A stretch of 45,764 nt of DNA. It comes from JBBDWZ01 sp050732575. GTDB taxonomy: Bacteria; Gemmatimonadota; Gemmatimonadetes; Longimicrobiales; RSA9. Where the stretch lies: NCBI GenBank assembly GCA_050732575.1, contig JBOHRF010000012.1:1-45764 (forward strand), in the 5' to 3' direction. Positions 7,826 to 16,928 of the stretch are shown in pieces. The notes under the pieces are model-generated. The model searched no databases and was not told where the DNA came from. It saw nothing but the letters and a program-made list of their open reading frames with translations. Positions within the stretch are counted from its first letter, which is position 1, and each line of letters begins with the position of its first letter. The position numbers were made by a program, and so were the translations under genes.

Positions 7826-9738
7826 GCGACCTTGGCCGGCTGAAGCAAGCGGCTGGCGGGCAGATGGTGCCGGCGCCAAAGCTCGAAAACGAGCAGAGTC
7901 CAGAGTGGCTTTCGATGATCCGCCACTCCGCGCTCGTGTTGATCCATCAGGCGCTGCACCACGCTGGGCCGGAAAAACCCGGCTTGCGCAATGGCGCTGC
8001 GTTCGAGCACATCGTGCATCAGCGTGCGCAACGGACCGCGCAGCCAGGCGGCGACCGGGATGCCAAAACCTTTCTTGGGCCGGTGCAGAATCTCGGCAGG
8101 CAACAGCTCGCGCACGGCTGCGCGCAGCAACCGCTTGCCCGTGATGCGCTGCATGCGGAACGAATCAGGCAGAGCAAACGCGAACTCGACCATGTCCCGC
8201 GCCAGGAACGGGGCCCGTACCTCCAGGCCAACGTGCATGCTCGCGCGGTCCACCTTCATCAGAATGTCGTTGGGCAGGTACGTGGTCGCGTCCAGGTGCG
8301 TGGCTCGAGCCAGCAACTGGCCACCTTGCGACTGTTGCCATGCATTCATGATGGGCGCGAACGGATCGAAGTCGCGACCCAGTTGCCGCCACACCTCATC
8401 CGACAACAAAGCCAGCTGCTCGGCAGGCGCAAATGAAGACATCCACAACGCGTGATTGAGCGGTGGCCGGTGACGCGCTCCGCGCAGGAAGGTGCGGGCC
8501 TTGAACCCAAACGAAAAATTCTGCTCGCTGGCTGGCAACGTGCGCACTAGCCGCTCGGCAATGCCCAATAGGGGCGCAGGCAGCACACGGGCATAGCCAG
8601 CCACACGCTGCGCCTGGTGCATGGGGTACCCCGCGAACAATTCATCGCCGCCATCGCCACCCAGCGCTACGGTCACGTGTTCGCGTGCAAAGCGGCTGAG
8701 CAGTGCGGTGGGCACAACGGAGGCATCGCCCAGCGGTTCATCCAGGATTTCGGGCAGCGCGGGCACCAGGGCGGGCATCTCCTCGCCTCGAAGAATACGC
8801 TCGTGGTGCCGACTGCCGATGAAGGCCGCTACGCGACGCGCGTACGCACTCTCATCGAAGCTGGCCTCGGTGAAGCCGATGGAAAACGTATCCAATGCGC
8901 CCTGACGCGCGGCCATGGCTGCTACGGCGCTGGAATCAATGCCGCCGGAAAGGAACACACCGAGTGGCACATCACTGACCAGCCGTGATTTTACGGCGTT
9001 CTCCAAGCGCTGGCGCAGCGCCACGGTTGCGTCGGCAAAACTTCTGCCCGGTTCAACCGAGCCGGGTCGAAGCCGCCAGTAGGCGAGGCGCCGTGCTGAG
9101 CCTTTGTCCAGCACGAGCGCCTGCCCCGGTTCCAGTTTCCACACGCCCTGCACCATGCTGAACGGAGCCGGCACATACTCCAGAGCCAGGTAATAGGAGA
9201 GCGCACGCAAATCGATGCGACCGGGCACATACGGATGCGCACGCAGCGCGGTGAGCTCCGATGCGAAGATGAGCAGTTCGTCGGTCAGCGCGTAATAAAG
9301 CGGCTTCTCACCCAGACGATCGCGCGCCAATACGAGACGACCAGCGGCACCGTCCCAAAGCGCCAGCGCAAACATGCCATCCAGTCGATTCAGGAAATCG
9401 AGGCCCCACCGATCGTAGGCGTGCGCCACAACTTCGGAATCCGAACGGGTGCGAAATCGATGTCCCAGTGCACTCAACTCGGCGGTCAGCTCGCGATAGT
9501 TGTAGACCTCGCCGTTGATGACGATGGCCGTGGACTCACGCGCACCGAACAGCGGCTGATGGCCACCCTCCACATCGATGATGGAGAGTCGGCGATGACC
9601 GAGCACGACGCCCGCAGCTTCGTACGTCCCTTCATCATCGGGGCCGCGATGCGCCAGGCGCGGCAGCATGTCACGGACGGCGCCGGCGTCCAGCGGACGG
9701 TTGCGATCGAAAGCAGCCACGCCGGCGATGCCACACAC
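7822..9738 (-). CDS. asnB: AsnB-like glutamine-dependent amidotransferase
   Basis: This protein belongs to the asparagine synthase (glutamine-hydrolysing) family. The GTG at 9736-9738 is chosen because it makes the next residue the cysteine of CGIAG, the N-terminal nucleophile of class II glutaminases; a longer start would bury it. The start follows the upstream stop by one base. The glutaminase domain (about 1-210) shows HRGPDDEG and NGEVYNYREL. The synthetase domain has the PPi-loop SGGIDSS near residue 260. At 638 residues it matches the long AsnB forms common in polysaccharide clusters. Some of those amidate sugar acids or other glycan parts instead of free aspartate, and its place inside a glycan operon favours such a role. 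Plain asparagine synthesis cannot be excluded. Confidence 0.92.
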   Translation of the reverse strand: MCGIAGVAAFDRNRPLDAGAVRDMLPRLAHRGPDDEGTYEAAGVVLGHRRLSIIDVEGGHQPLFGARESTAIVINGEVYNYRELTAELSALGHRFRTRSDSEVVAHAYDRWGLDFLNRLDGMFALALWDGAAGRLVLARDRLGEKPLYYALTDELLIFASELTALRAHPYVPGRIDLRALSYYLALEYVPAPFSMVQGVWKLEPGQALVLDKGSARRLAYWRLRPGSVEPGRSFADATVALRQRLENAVKSRLVSDVPLGVFLSGGIDSSAVAAMAARQGALDTFSIGFTEASFDESAYARRVAAFIGSRHHERILRGEEMPALVPALPEILDEPLGDASVVPTALLSRFAREHVTVALGGDGGDELFAGYPMHQAQRVAGYARVLPAPLLGIAERLVRTLPASEQNFSFGFKARTFLRGARHRPPLNHALWMSSFAPAEQLALLSDEVWRQLGRDFDPFAPIMNAWQQSQGGQLLARATHLDATTYLPNDILMKVDRASMHVGLEVRAPFLARDMVEFAFALPDSFRMQRITGKRLLRAAVRELLPAEILHRPKKGFGIPVAAWLRGPLRTLMHDVLERSAIAQAGFFRPSVVQRLMDQHERGVADHRKPLWTLLVFELWRRHHLPASRLLQPAKVA

Positions 9739-9739
9739 G

Positions 9740-10717
9740 TCAGGCCGCTCCGGGCATGCGCGCAAATCCGCGCCAGCTGTTGGCGTTGTGGTGCTCGATG
9801 TTTACATCGACCAGGCCCGCGCGTTGGAACCAGGCCGCAAATTCCTGGCGCCGCAGATAGTAGGCAACGGGAGCCACCAGGTGATCGAACACAATGTGGC
9901 GCTGCTCACGGAACGGGAACGGCGCGATGTAGGTCAGATAGGGACCGTAAGGCAGGCCGCGGCCCTTGAGTGGACCATAGATCAGTCGCGTGGCCAGGAA
10001 CAGCGGCACGGTAAGCAGCGTGGATACCACATCCAGCATTCGATGCGGCAGCCTGGACGTCACGCGCTCGCGCACGGGCGTAACCACGTTCACAATCCAG
10101 CCGTTGCCCTCCCGGCCGTACACCCAGGCCGAGATGGCGCCACCCGGACGCAGGCGAGAGACCAGGGCGCGAAAGCCTCGTTCCGGATCGGGCAGATGGT
10201 GCAACACGCCCACGGAAAAGGCGTGATCGAAGACGCGCTTGAAGGGCGGGTGCGTAAGATCGCCCTGCACGATGTGCGTGTTGGCCAGCTTGCGCGTATT
10301 GGCGAATGCAGCATCGACCGCGGCACTGAGATCGATGGCTATGACCTCACGCGCGCCGAAGCTGGCCACCACCGACGTATGGCGACCTTTGCCGCAGCCG
10401 CCTTCCAGGATCACTTTGTCCTTGAAGAACTCGGGCGTGACCGGACGTATCCAGTCCAGGAATTGCTGCCGGTAACGCTCGGCCAGCTCAGAGAAGTTGG
10501 TCCACTCGTAACCGAACGCGGCCGCCGTCTTTTTCTCGGTCGCGCCCAGCTGGTCAGCAAAGCGGGGCACGCCGCGCCGGATGCGATAGGCCTGCTTGCA
10601 GGGCGCACAGTGCAGAGCGCCTTCCATGATCTCGTCTTCTTCCGTGGCCGCAATGCCCAGCTGCAGTTCACCCGCGCATTTCGGGCAGGCCAGATAGTCG
10701 AGCAGCCGCCGTTTCAT
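9740..10717 (-). CDS. SAM methyltransferase with N-terminal zinc ribbon
   Basis: This 325-residue protein has two parts. The N-terminal 50 residues are Trm112-like, with CPKC at 11-14 and CAPC near 37-40, a likely zinc site. A class I SAM-dependent methyltransferase follows: motif I is EGGCGKGRHT near 150, an acidic motif II is AIDLS, and the post-motif is FSVGVLHHLPDP. The C-terminal part (about 235-290) is partly hydrophobic, and the segment may contact the membrane. The start overlaps the stop of the DPM-like glycosyltransferase by four bases (ATGA). In this operon it most likely methylates a sugar or lipid-linked glycan; the substrate is not visible from sequence. Confidence 0.85.
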   Translation of the reverse strand: MKRRLLDYLACPKCAGELQLGIAATEEDEIMEGALHCAPCKQAYRIRRGVPRFADQLGATEKKTAAAFGYEWTNFSELAERYRQQFLDWIRPVTPEFFKDKVILEGGCGKGRHTSVVASFGAREVIAIDLSAAVDAAFANTRKLANTHIVQGDLTHPPFKRVFDHAFSVGVLHHLPDPERGFRALVSRLRPGGAISAWVYGREGNGWIVNVVTPVRERVTSRLPHRMLDVVSTLLTVPLFLATRLIYGPLKGRGLPYGPYLTYIAPFPFREQRHIVFDHLVAPVAYYLRRQEFAAWFQRAGLVDVNIEHHNANSWRGFARMPGAA

Positions 10718-11658
10718 GGGCCCTCCTCGCTTTCCCGGATTGCGTACGTGCGTTTTCCCTGCGACTCGTAGTAGGTGCGAATCGTGAGTTCGGCGACCAG
10801 GCCGAGCAGCACACTGAGACAGCCAACCAGCAGCAGCACGACCACTACCAGTGGTAGCGGGGTCTGCACGAAGTCTTTCGCTCCGGTAACCTTGTAGTAC
10901 AACATCCAGCAGAAGGTCAGGAACGAGAGGAACAGGCTAAACAAACCGAATCCGCCGAACACGTAGATGGGTTTGGTGGCGTATGACGAAAGGAACTTCA
11001 CTACAATCAGATCCAGAATGACCTTGACCGTTCGTTCAATGCCATAGTTGGACTTGCCGCGTGTGCGCGCGTGATGGTCGACCGGCAGCTCGGTCACGCG
11101 CGCGCCCTGCCAGCTGGCGTAGATGGGGACAAAGCGATGCATCTCGCCGTAGAGGCGCACATCACTCAATACGTCCCGCCGGTACGCCTTGAGCGAACAA
11201 CCATAGTCGTGCAGACGCACGCCGGAGATCCACGAGACCAGGCGGTTGGCAATGACCGAGGGCAGCCTTCTATGGAATGGATCCTGTCGGTGCACACGCC
11301 AGCCGCTCACTACATCGTAACCCTCATCCAGCTTGGCCAGCAGCCGCGGGATGTCGCGCGGATCGTTCTGCAGGTCACCGTCCATGGGGACAATGATGCG
11401 ACCACGGGCATGGTCGATGCCTGCGGAGAGGGCGGCGGTCTGTCCAAAGTTGCGCCGGAAGCGGATCAGTCGGACGCGCGCATCGCAGCGCGCGACCTCC
11501 GTGAGACGTTGGTAGGTCTGATCGGTGCTGCCATCATCGACAAAGATGAACTCGGCGTCGCCGTCCATAGAAGCGGCCAGGCGCGCGTGCATCTCCTGCA
11601 CGTTGGCCTCCTCGTTGTAGACCGGGATGACAACCGAGACCGCCAGTTCTCTGCTCAT
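10714..11658 (-). CDS. DPM/GtrB-like polyprenyl-phosphate glycosyltransferase (GT2)
   Basis: This is a family 2 glycosyltransferase of 314 residues starting at the ATG at 11656-11658 (MSRELAVSVVIPVYNEE), which overlaps the upstream methyltransferase stop as ATGA. The GT-A domain has FVDDGSTD and the DxD-type motif MDGDLQNDP. Two strongly hydrophobic helices follow at the C-terminus (about 228-250 and 265-290). This layout is typical of enzymes that move a sugar from a nucleotide donor to undecaprenyl- or dolichyl-phosphate at the inner face of the membrane (GtrB, ArnC, DPM1 with anchor). It would supply lipid-linked sugar for the GT39/TMTC-type enzymes of the same operon. The sugar is not predictable. 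Confidence 0.9.
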   Translation of the reverse strand: MSRELAVSVVIPVYNEEANVQEMHARLAASMDGDAEFIFVDDGSTDQTYQRLTEVARCDARVRLIRFRRNFGQTAALSAGIDHARGRIIVPMDGDLQNDPRDIPRLLAKLDEGYDVVSGWRVHRQDPFHRRLPSVIANRLVSWISGVRLHDYGCSLKAYRRDVLSDVRLYGEMHRFVPIYASWQGARVTELPVDHHARTRGKSNYGIERTVKVILDLIVVKFLSSYATKPIYVFGGFGLFSLFLSFLTFCWMLYYKVTGAKDFVQTPLPLVVVVLLLVGCLSVLLGLVAELTIRTYYESQGKRTYAIRESEEGP

Positions 11659-12359
11659 GTGCGCGCCGACTCCAGGCTGGCCACGTAGCGGATGGGCACC
11701 AGCACACTGGGTATGGCAATGCGTGCGGCCACGCGTGCTACGCCCTGCAGATTTCGCTCGAGCATGGCCCAATCGAACTGGTGCAGATGCCACTCATTGC
11801 CTTCGTCCGCCAGCGTGCGCAGCACGCGCGCCAGCACAGGTGTACGCCGCAGCATGCGCTTGGCCCGGTCGATGTTGCGTTCATTGGGGATGGATACCAC
11901 GACGCGGCCGCCGGGCGCGGCTACCCGAATCAGCTCACGCAGCACGGCGCTGGGATCGGGCACGTGCTCCAGGACTTCCGTGCAGAGCACGACCTGGAAC
12001 GCGCCATCGGCAAAGGGTAGCCGGTCGGCCGACCCGCGTAGCAGGTGGGCGCTGCCGTTCAGCCGCAGGCGCGCGCGGCGCAACATATTGGTGGACAGGT
12101 CAATGCCCGTGCGGCGCGCCTGCGGAAACTGCTGCAGCACATGACCGCCACCGCAGCCCACCTCCAGCAGATGGTCGCGCGGCTGCACATCGGCCAGACG
12201 GGCCAGCGCGCTCAGCCGTTTGCGCTCGATCCAGCGTACCAGGCTGTTGGATTCAGCGTAGTAGCGATCAATGTCATAGCGCTCGACCATCGCCTCGTTC
12301 CACTCGGCAAAGTCGCGATCGCTGGGCGCATTGGACTGTCCTGCGGGCATGGGTGCCAT
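11655..12359 (-). CDS. Class I SAM-dependent methyltransferase
   Basis: This 234-residue protein has a single methyltransferase domain. Motif I is LLEVGCGGGHV (about 65-75), followed by the acidic GIDLS, the DGAFQVVLCTEVLEHVPDP segment (about 115-133) and GGRVVVSIPNE. The start lies three bases after the stop of the preceding gene; an alternative ATG at 12350 would remove three residues. The type resembles methyltransferases that modify sugars, lipids or quinones, and the operon context favours glycan or lipid-carrier modification. The C-terminal 40 residues are moderately hydrophobic and could contact the membrane. Confidence 0.85.
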   Translation of the reverse strand: MAPMPAGQSNAPSDRDFAEWNEAMVERYDIDRYYAESNSLVRWIERKRLSALARLADVQPRDHLLEVGCGGGHVLQQFPQARRTGIDLSTNMLRRARLRLNGSAHLLRGSADRLPFADGAFQVVLCTEVLEHVPDPSAVLRELIRVAAPGGRVVVSIPNERNIDRAKRMLRRTPVLARVLRTLADEGNEWHLHQFDWAMLERNLQGVARVAARIAIPSVLVPIRYVASLESART

Positions 12360-12362
12360 ATG

Positions 12363-14012
12363 TCAGCTTCTCAAGCGGTAGACAAAAAGCGAATTGGCCA
12401 GGATCGTGTCCGGTTGCAGCGGCCGGAACCGAGCAAACATTTCGGCGCCCACATAAACGCCGTGCAGGTTGGTTGCGGAAACCACCAGCCAGCGAGGCGC
12501 CTGACTGGGAGATGGTCGCGGTCCTTGCTCGGGCAGCGTGAAGAAGCTGGGCAGCGTCACGTAGTTGATGCCGTACCCTTCGGGCAGCGCCGAACCGAAA
12601 TAGCTCAGGAACACGCGATCGATGTTCTGCTCGCGCATGAAGTCGCGCAGTTCCAGCAAACCCTGACCCCAGTCAAGACTGGAATCCAGCAGCACCAGGT
12701 CACCGCGTTGGTTGCCCGGGCCGTATTCGCTGACATAGGAAAGGAAATGCGGGTAGGCAGCCAGCGCAGATGCCGTGTACCAGAGCGGCAGTGCAACCAG
12801 CGCGGCGCGCAGGGCCGGCCTGGCTTTGAGCCAGAGCCGGCTGATGCCTACGGCGATCAGTATGCAGAGCAATGGCAAGGCGGGCAGCGCATAGCGAAAT
12901 CCGATGTTGAGACTGGAGGTGAGCAGCGCGGCGCTGAATACGACCAGTCCGAGCAACGGCACACGCAGCGCCGATCCCGGCAGTTCTCGCCATTTGATGC
13001 CCGTGCTCAGGAAACCAAGTAGAGCCAGAACGCCCAGCGCGTGCAGGGCGGCCGGTGTTTTGTACAGGAAGGCGACCGGGAAGAAATACCACCAGCCGGT
13101 GGTGCTGTAGTGGCCCAGCAGGTAGCCCGGTGCACCGTGTCCTTCACTGACATGGGAAAACGTGAAACGCAGGCCATAGATGAATTCGTTCAGCAGGAAA
13201 TCCCCGCGATAAATCACCACCAGCGTGGCGTAACCGGTCAGAAGCGCGACCAGAAGTGCAGGCCCGAGCGGGCGCAGCCAGGCGCGCTCCACGCGCCGCG
13301 CCATTCCTTCTGCAATGACGATGAGTACGGCAATCGGAATGAGTACAATGGCGCTGAACTTGATGCTGAGCGCGAGTGCGACACTGCCGCCCGCTACTGC
13401 GCCGCGGCGCCAGCCGGGTCGGCGCGCCGCCGTATCCATGGCCCACAGTGAAAGCAAGAAGACTAGCGCGAGCGGTACGTCGTTGTAGGCCACACCGCTG
13501 TGCGCCAGCAGATCAGGCAGAAACGCGACCAGCGCGGCGGCCAGCACGGCCGGCCCGGGTCCCCACGGTTTGACGAAGCGGTAGACCACGAACACCAGTG
13601 TCATGGCGCAGGCCACACCCATGAGCCGGCCCAGAAACGCGATGCGCTCGGCATCATTGCCGGAGCGCCAGAAGAATTGGCGCGCGTAGCGATAGCGATA
13701 GCCCGCGTCGGGCACGGGGCCGCCGATTTCGGGCGGATAGTTCGCACCATTCAGGAAAACCGGGAAACCGTACAGGTATTGCGTGAACGGTGGATGTTCG
13801 GGCGCCAGATCGAACTTGCCGGTCTCGAAGCCGCGCGCCCCGCCCGCCATCATCACGATCTCATCGAAGGTGGTCGAGGTGCGGCGCATGGCCGAGATGG
13901 CGGCGGTCGCGCTCAGCAACACGATCAGAATCAAAGCCAAACGTGCTGCCATCAGGTTGCTGATGCGTGCAGGCCGCGTGGTCACGGGCACATCGGCCTC
14001 AATCGTCGACAT
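12363..14012 (-). CDS. GT39-like membrane glycosyltransferase
   Basis: This 549-residue polytopic protein is of the GT39/ArnT/PMT type. After the first membrane helix (about 22-40) the loop carries TTFDEIVMMAGG, whose Asp-Glu pair is the expected catalytic acidic site. PEHPPFTQYLYG follows and is typical of phospholipid-carrier-dependent transferases. About ten further helices run to about 430. The periplasmic C-terminal part contains the family motif SLDWGQGLLEL near 448-458. It probably uses a polyprenyl-phosphate sugar made by the GT2 enzymes of this operon. The acceptor, protein or glycolipid, cannot be told. The start overlaps the preceding gene by 14 bases. Confidence 0.85.
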   Translation of the reverse strand: MSTIEADVPVTTRPARISNLMAARLALILIVLLSATAAISAMRRTSTTFDEIVMMAGGARGFETGKFDLAPEHPPFTQYLYGFPVFLNGANYPPEIGGPVPDAGYRYRYARQFFWRSGNDAERIAFLGRLMGVACAMTLVFVVYRFVKPWGPGPAVLAAALVAFLPDLLAHSGVAYNDVPLALVFLLSLWAMDTAARRPGWRRGAVAGGSVALALSIKFSAIVLIPIAVLIVIAEGMARRVERAWLRPLGPALLVALLTGYATLVVIYRGDFLLNEFIYGLRFTFSHVSEGHGAPGYLLGHYSTTGWWYFFPVAFLYKTPAALHALGVLALLGFLSTGIKWRELPGSALRVPLLGLVVFSAALLTSSLNIGFRYALPALPLLCILIAVGISRLWLKARPALRAALVALPLWYTASALAAYPHFLSYVSEYGPGNQRGDLVLLDSSLDWGQGLLELRDFMREQNIDRVFLSYFGSALPEGYGINYVTLPSFFTLPEQGPRPSPSQAPRWLVVSATNLHGVYVGAEMFARFRPLQPDTILANSLFVYRLRS

Positions 14013-16083
14013 GGGGTCCCCAGAGTGATTTCACCGCGCCCGCGTAGGGCCAGAGGCGCGGCTCGACTTCCGGATGCGCGGGTCCATACATATAGGCCAC
14101 GCGATCCGGGTAGTCGCGCAGCAGCGCCTCGTTCCGCTCGGGACCGAGATCGCGCACGAACATGGGACGCGCATCGCCGGTCGATCCAGGCAGCGCGCCC
14201 TGCCACACCAGAGGCGTCACATCCACCACGCCGGCGCGGTCAGCATTGATCTCCCGCGCACATTTGGGTGTGATGCGTTCTCCCGCCTGCACGCGGATGC
14301 GGTTGCCAGGCGAGACCATACGTTCGGCGGGAAAGCCACTGGCGCGCGGTGTAAAGTCCAGGCGCGGTGTCGCGCGTTTCTGTTCGTACGCGTCGGCATA
14401 GTCCTGCACCGCGCAGGTCGAGTTTTGACGCAGCGCCGTTTCCACGGAATCCAGGCGCATGCCCGCTGCGGCCAGCCGCGCGGCCAAACGTGTTGTCCAG
14501 CCGCCATGAACAAAAACCAGTGCGCGGTCTTCCACATCGGGCGCAGCGAGCAAGGCCGTGCTCAACGCGTCACGCCGATAGCTCAATAAGCGCCCGGGCC
14601 CGAGCGTCAGCGGTGCCACCAGCAGCACGAGAACGGCCAGCACAACGAAGGCGGGCAACCCGGACCAGCGGTGCCCTATGCGACGTCCACGCACTAACCG
14701 GCCCAACTCGACAAACGAAATGGCGGTCAACAGGGCCCACGCCGGCGCCACATCCGCCAGCATGCGCGGACCGCGGTACAGACCGTGATGCCAGTAGAGC
14801 AGATGGGCGGCCAGTGGGACGAGCACCCAGGCAACGATCAGGAGCCGGGCAAATCCCAGGCGCGGCTGCAGCGCCAGCGCCAGGCCAATCAGGGCTACCA
14901 GCGGGAACGGGGATTCGAACAGGAACAGACTCAGTGCGGTGAGCTCGGCCGATGTGTACGCCAATGCTGCCAGCGGTTGATACGCGTTTCCCCACGGATC
15001 CGTGTGGAAGCCAGGAGCGCCCGCCGGACCCAGCGCGGCCGTGTAGCCAAAATGAAAGGGTGCACCGAACAACCGTGCATTGTAGAGCGCTACGACCAGC
15101 ACTAGTGGCAAGGCGCTGACCACCAGAAACACCAGTGCTGTGCGTTGACGATGGCGCACCTGCGCATCGAAAAACAGCGCACCCGCAATGACCAGACTCG
15201 AGGCGAGCGCTGTGTAAGGCCGGATGGAGAACAGGGCACCGGCCGCCAGACCACACACAATGAATCCGCCGTTGCCGCCCGCGCGCGAGCGCGCGTAGCC
15301 GTACATCATGGCTGCGCCGGCAGCAGCCGCAGCCGTATGGCTCATGTATGAACCCGCCTGCGCAATTGCGAACGGCGAGAGCGCAGCCAGTAGTGCGCCG
15401 CTGCGTGCCAGTGCTCGATCGTCAGGGAACAGGCGTTCGGCGGCCAACACCGTGAACCACACGGCTACGCCGGCCAACACAGGTCCAACCAACCAGACTG
15501 CGCCGGCCTTCAGCCCGGCAGCCAGCAGCACCAAATAGCCTGGCGGGTATTGCGAGACCCAGCCTGCTTGTGTGCTCAAGGTCTGCTGGATGTGCCAGAA
15601 GGGCGATACCGGTCCGGCCAGGTGGCCGTCGGCCATGAGCCGTGCGTGCGTGAGCTGCGCAAAACTGTCGATCAAGTCCGGTTGACCGTTCAGCACCGCG
15701 CGTGTAAACCAGGCCGCCAACACGGTGGTAGCAAGCGCCAGCAGGCCCGCGTACAACAGGACGGGCACACGCGTGAACGGCTGAGCCGCACGTCGAAGCA
15801 CGCGCACCACGAAATCATCGCGCAGCAATAAACCTGCAGCCGCGGCCAGGGTCAGGATGGTGAGTGTGCCCCACCAGATTTGTTCTGCGTATTGCGCGGC
15901 CAGGCCGATGGTAGCCGCGCCGGCCAAGCCGGTGGGTCGGGCGCGCAGTCCATTGTACAGGGGCAGTGCGGAAACGATAGCCAGGATCACGCCCACCACA
16001 CGCAAACCAGCGCCTGGCAATTGAGGCCGGATAGTCTCCGCACGCTGCTTCGAGCGTAAACGTTGGCGCGTGGTGGCAGACAT
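13999..16083 (-). CDS. Large GT-C-like integral membrane protein
   Basis: This 694-residue protein has about twelve predicted membrane helices between 25 and 510. Its final 180 residues are soluble and should face the periplasm. Near residues 138-155 the first large loop has DLIDSFAQLTHARLMADG, with acidic residues placed as in GT-C glycosyltransferases, and SQYPPGY follows near 178. No closer family assignment is possible by eye. The start lies one base after the rmlD stop and the end overlaps the next gene, so it is firmly in the operon. A glycosyltransferase using a lipid-linked donor is the best guess; a polymerase or another glycan-handling membrane enzyme is possible. Confidence 0.7.
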   Translation of the reverse strand: MSATTRQRLRSKQRAETIRPQLPGAGLRVVGVILAIVSALPLYNGLRARPTGLAGAATIGLAAQYAEQIWWGTLTILTLAAAAGLLLRDDFVVRVLRRAAQPFTRVPVLLYAGLLALATTVLAAWFTRAVLNGQPDLIDSFAQLTHARLMADGHLAGPVSPFWHIQQTLSTQAGWVSQYPPGYLVLLAAGLKAGAVWLVGPVLAGVAVWFTVLAAERLFPDDRALARSGALLAALSPFAIAQAGSYMSHTAAAAAGAAMMYGYARSRAGGNGGFIVCGLAAGALFSIRPYTALASSLVIAGALFFDAQVRHRQRTALVFLVVSALPLVLVVALYNARLFGAPFHFGYTAALGPAGAPGFHTDPWGNAYQPLAALAYTSAELTALSLFLFESPFPLVALIGLALALQPRLGFARLLIVAWVLVPLAAHLLYWHHGLYRGPRMLADVAPAWALLTAISFVELGRLVRGRRIGHRWSGLPAFVVLAVLVLLVAPLTLGPGRLLSYRRDALSTALLAAPDVEDRALVFVHGGWTTRLAARLAAAGMRLDSVETALRQNSTCAVQDYADAYEQKRATPRLDFTPRASGFPAERMVSPGNRIRVQAGERITPKCAREINADRAGVVDVTPLVWQGALPGSTGDARPMFVRDLGPERNEALLRDYPDRVAYMYGPAHPEVEPRLWPYAGAVKSLWGPHVDD

Positions 16084-16084
16084 G

Positions 16085-16924
16085 TCAGATGCCTTCTAGC
16101 AGAGCGTCAGCCAGCGCGTCCCGCCAGGGACGAAGTGGACCTACAATGCGTTCGGTCCCGCTGCAGTCCAGCACGGAATAGCCGGGCCGTCGTGCCGAGC
16201 GCCCGGCGGCTTCCGTGTTGATGGCTGTTACCGGCACGTTTACGCCCGCCAGCTGCAAGCTTGCGCAGGCCAGCTGGTACCAGGTAGCCTCGCCCTGATT
16301 GCAGGCGTGGTAGGTGCCGGCCGGCGCCCGCAGCTCTAGCAGCAACAGGATGGTGCGCGCCAGATCGCGCGTCCACGTGGGACAGCCGCGTTGATCGTTC
16401 ACCACACGCAGTGGCTCACCGCTACGCGCGCGCTGCAAGATTGTAGTCACGAAGTTTGGACCGCCTGCACCGTAGAGCCAACTGGTGCGCACTACGTAGT
16501 GACGCGGCGCGCCGCGCACCACGACCTCGCCCGCTGCTTTCGATGCGCCGTATACATTGACCGGGGCCACGGCATCATGGGGAGTATACGGTTGCGCGGC
16601 GCGACCCGAGAACACGTAGTCAGTACTCGGATACACAACCGCAGCGCCAATCTCGGCGCAGGCGCGTGCCACATAGCCGGCGCCCGTTGCGTTTACCGAG
16701 AACGCCGCGCTGCGCTCCGTTTCCGCCTGATCCACACGTGTGTAGCCCGCGCACTGGATCACCACATCGGGTTTGCACGCGCTGAGCAGCGAGCGGACCG
16801 CGGCCTCGTTGGTGACATCGAGCAGTGTGCGAGGCAGGCCGGTCGTAGCATGACCATGCTCAGTGGCGACCCGATTCACGGCTTGCGCAAGCATGCCGCG
16901 CGCACCCGTGATCAACACATTCAT
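16085..16924 (-). CDS. rfbD: dTDP-4-dehydrorhamnose reductase (RmlD)
   Basis: This is a 279-residue extended short-chain dehydrogenase that reduces dTDP-4-dehydro-L-rhamnose to dTDP-L-rhamnose using NAD(P)H. The Rossmann motif TGARGMLAQ is at about 6-14. STDYVFSG (about 99-106) and the catalytic YGASK (about 123-127) follow, then RTSWLYG (about 143-149), all typical of RmlD. Length is normal. It lies four bases after the upstream GT2 and one base before the next gene. RmlA, RmlB and RmlC are not in the window, so they must be encoded elsewhere or this reductase works on a related dTDP-sugar. It links the operon to rhamnose or a similar deoxysugar. Confidence 0.9.
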   Translation of the reverse strand: MNVLITGARGMLAQAVNRVATEHGHATTGLPRTLLDVTNEAAVRSLLSACKPDVVIQCAGYTRVDQAETERSAAFSVNATGAGYVARACAEIGAAVVYPSTDYVFSGRAAQPYTPHDAVAPVNVYGASKAAGEVVVRGAPRHYVVRTSWLYGAGGPNFVTTILQRARSGEPLRVVNDQRGCPTWTRDLARTILLLLELRAPAGTYHACNQGEATWYQLACASLQLAGVNVPVTAINTEAAGRSARRPGYSVLDCSGTERIVGPLRPWRDALADALLEGI

Positions 16925-16928
16925 GCGC

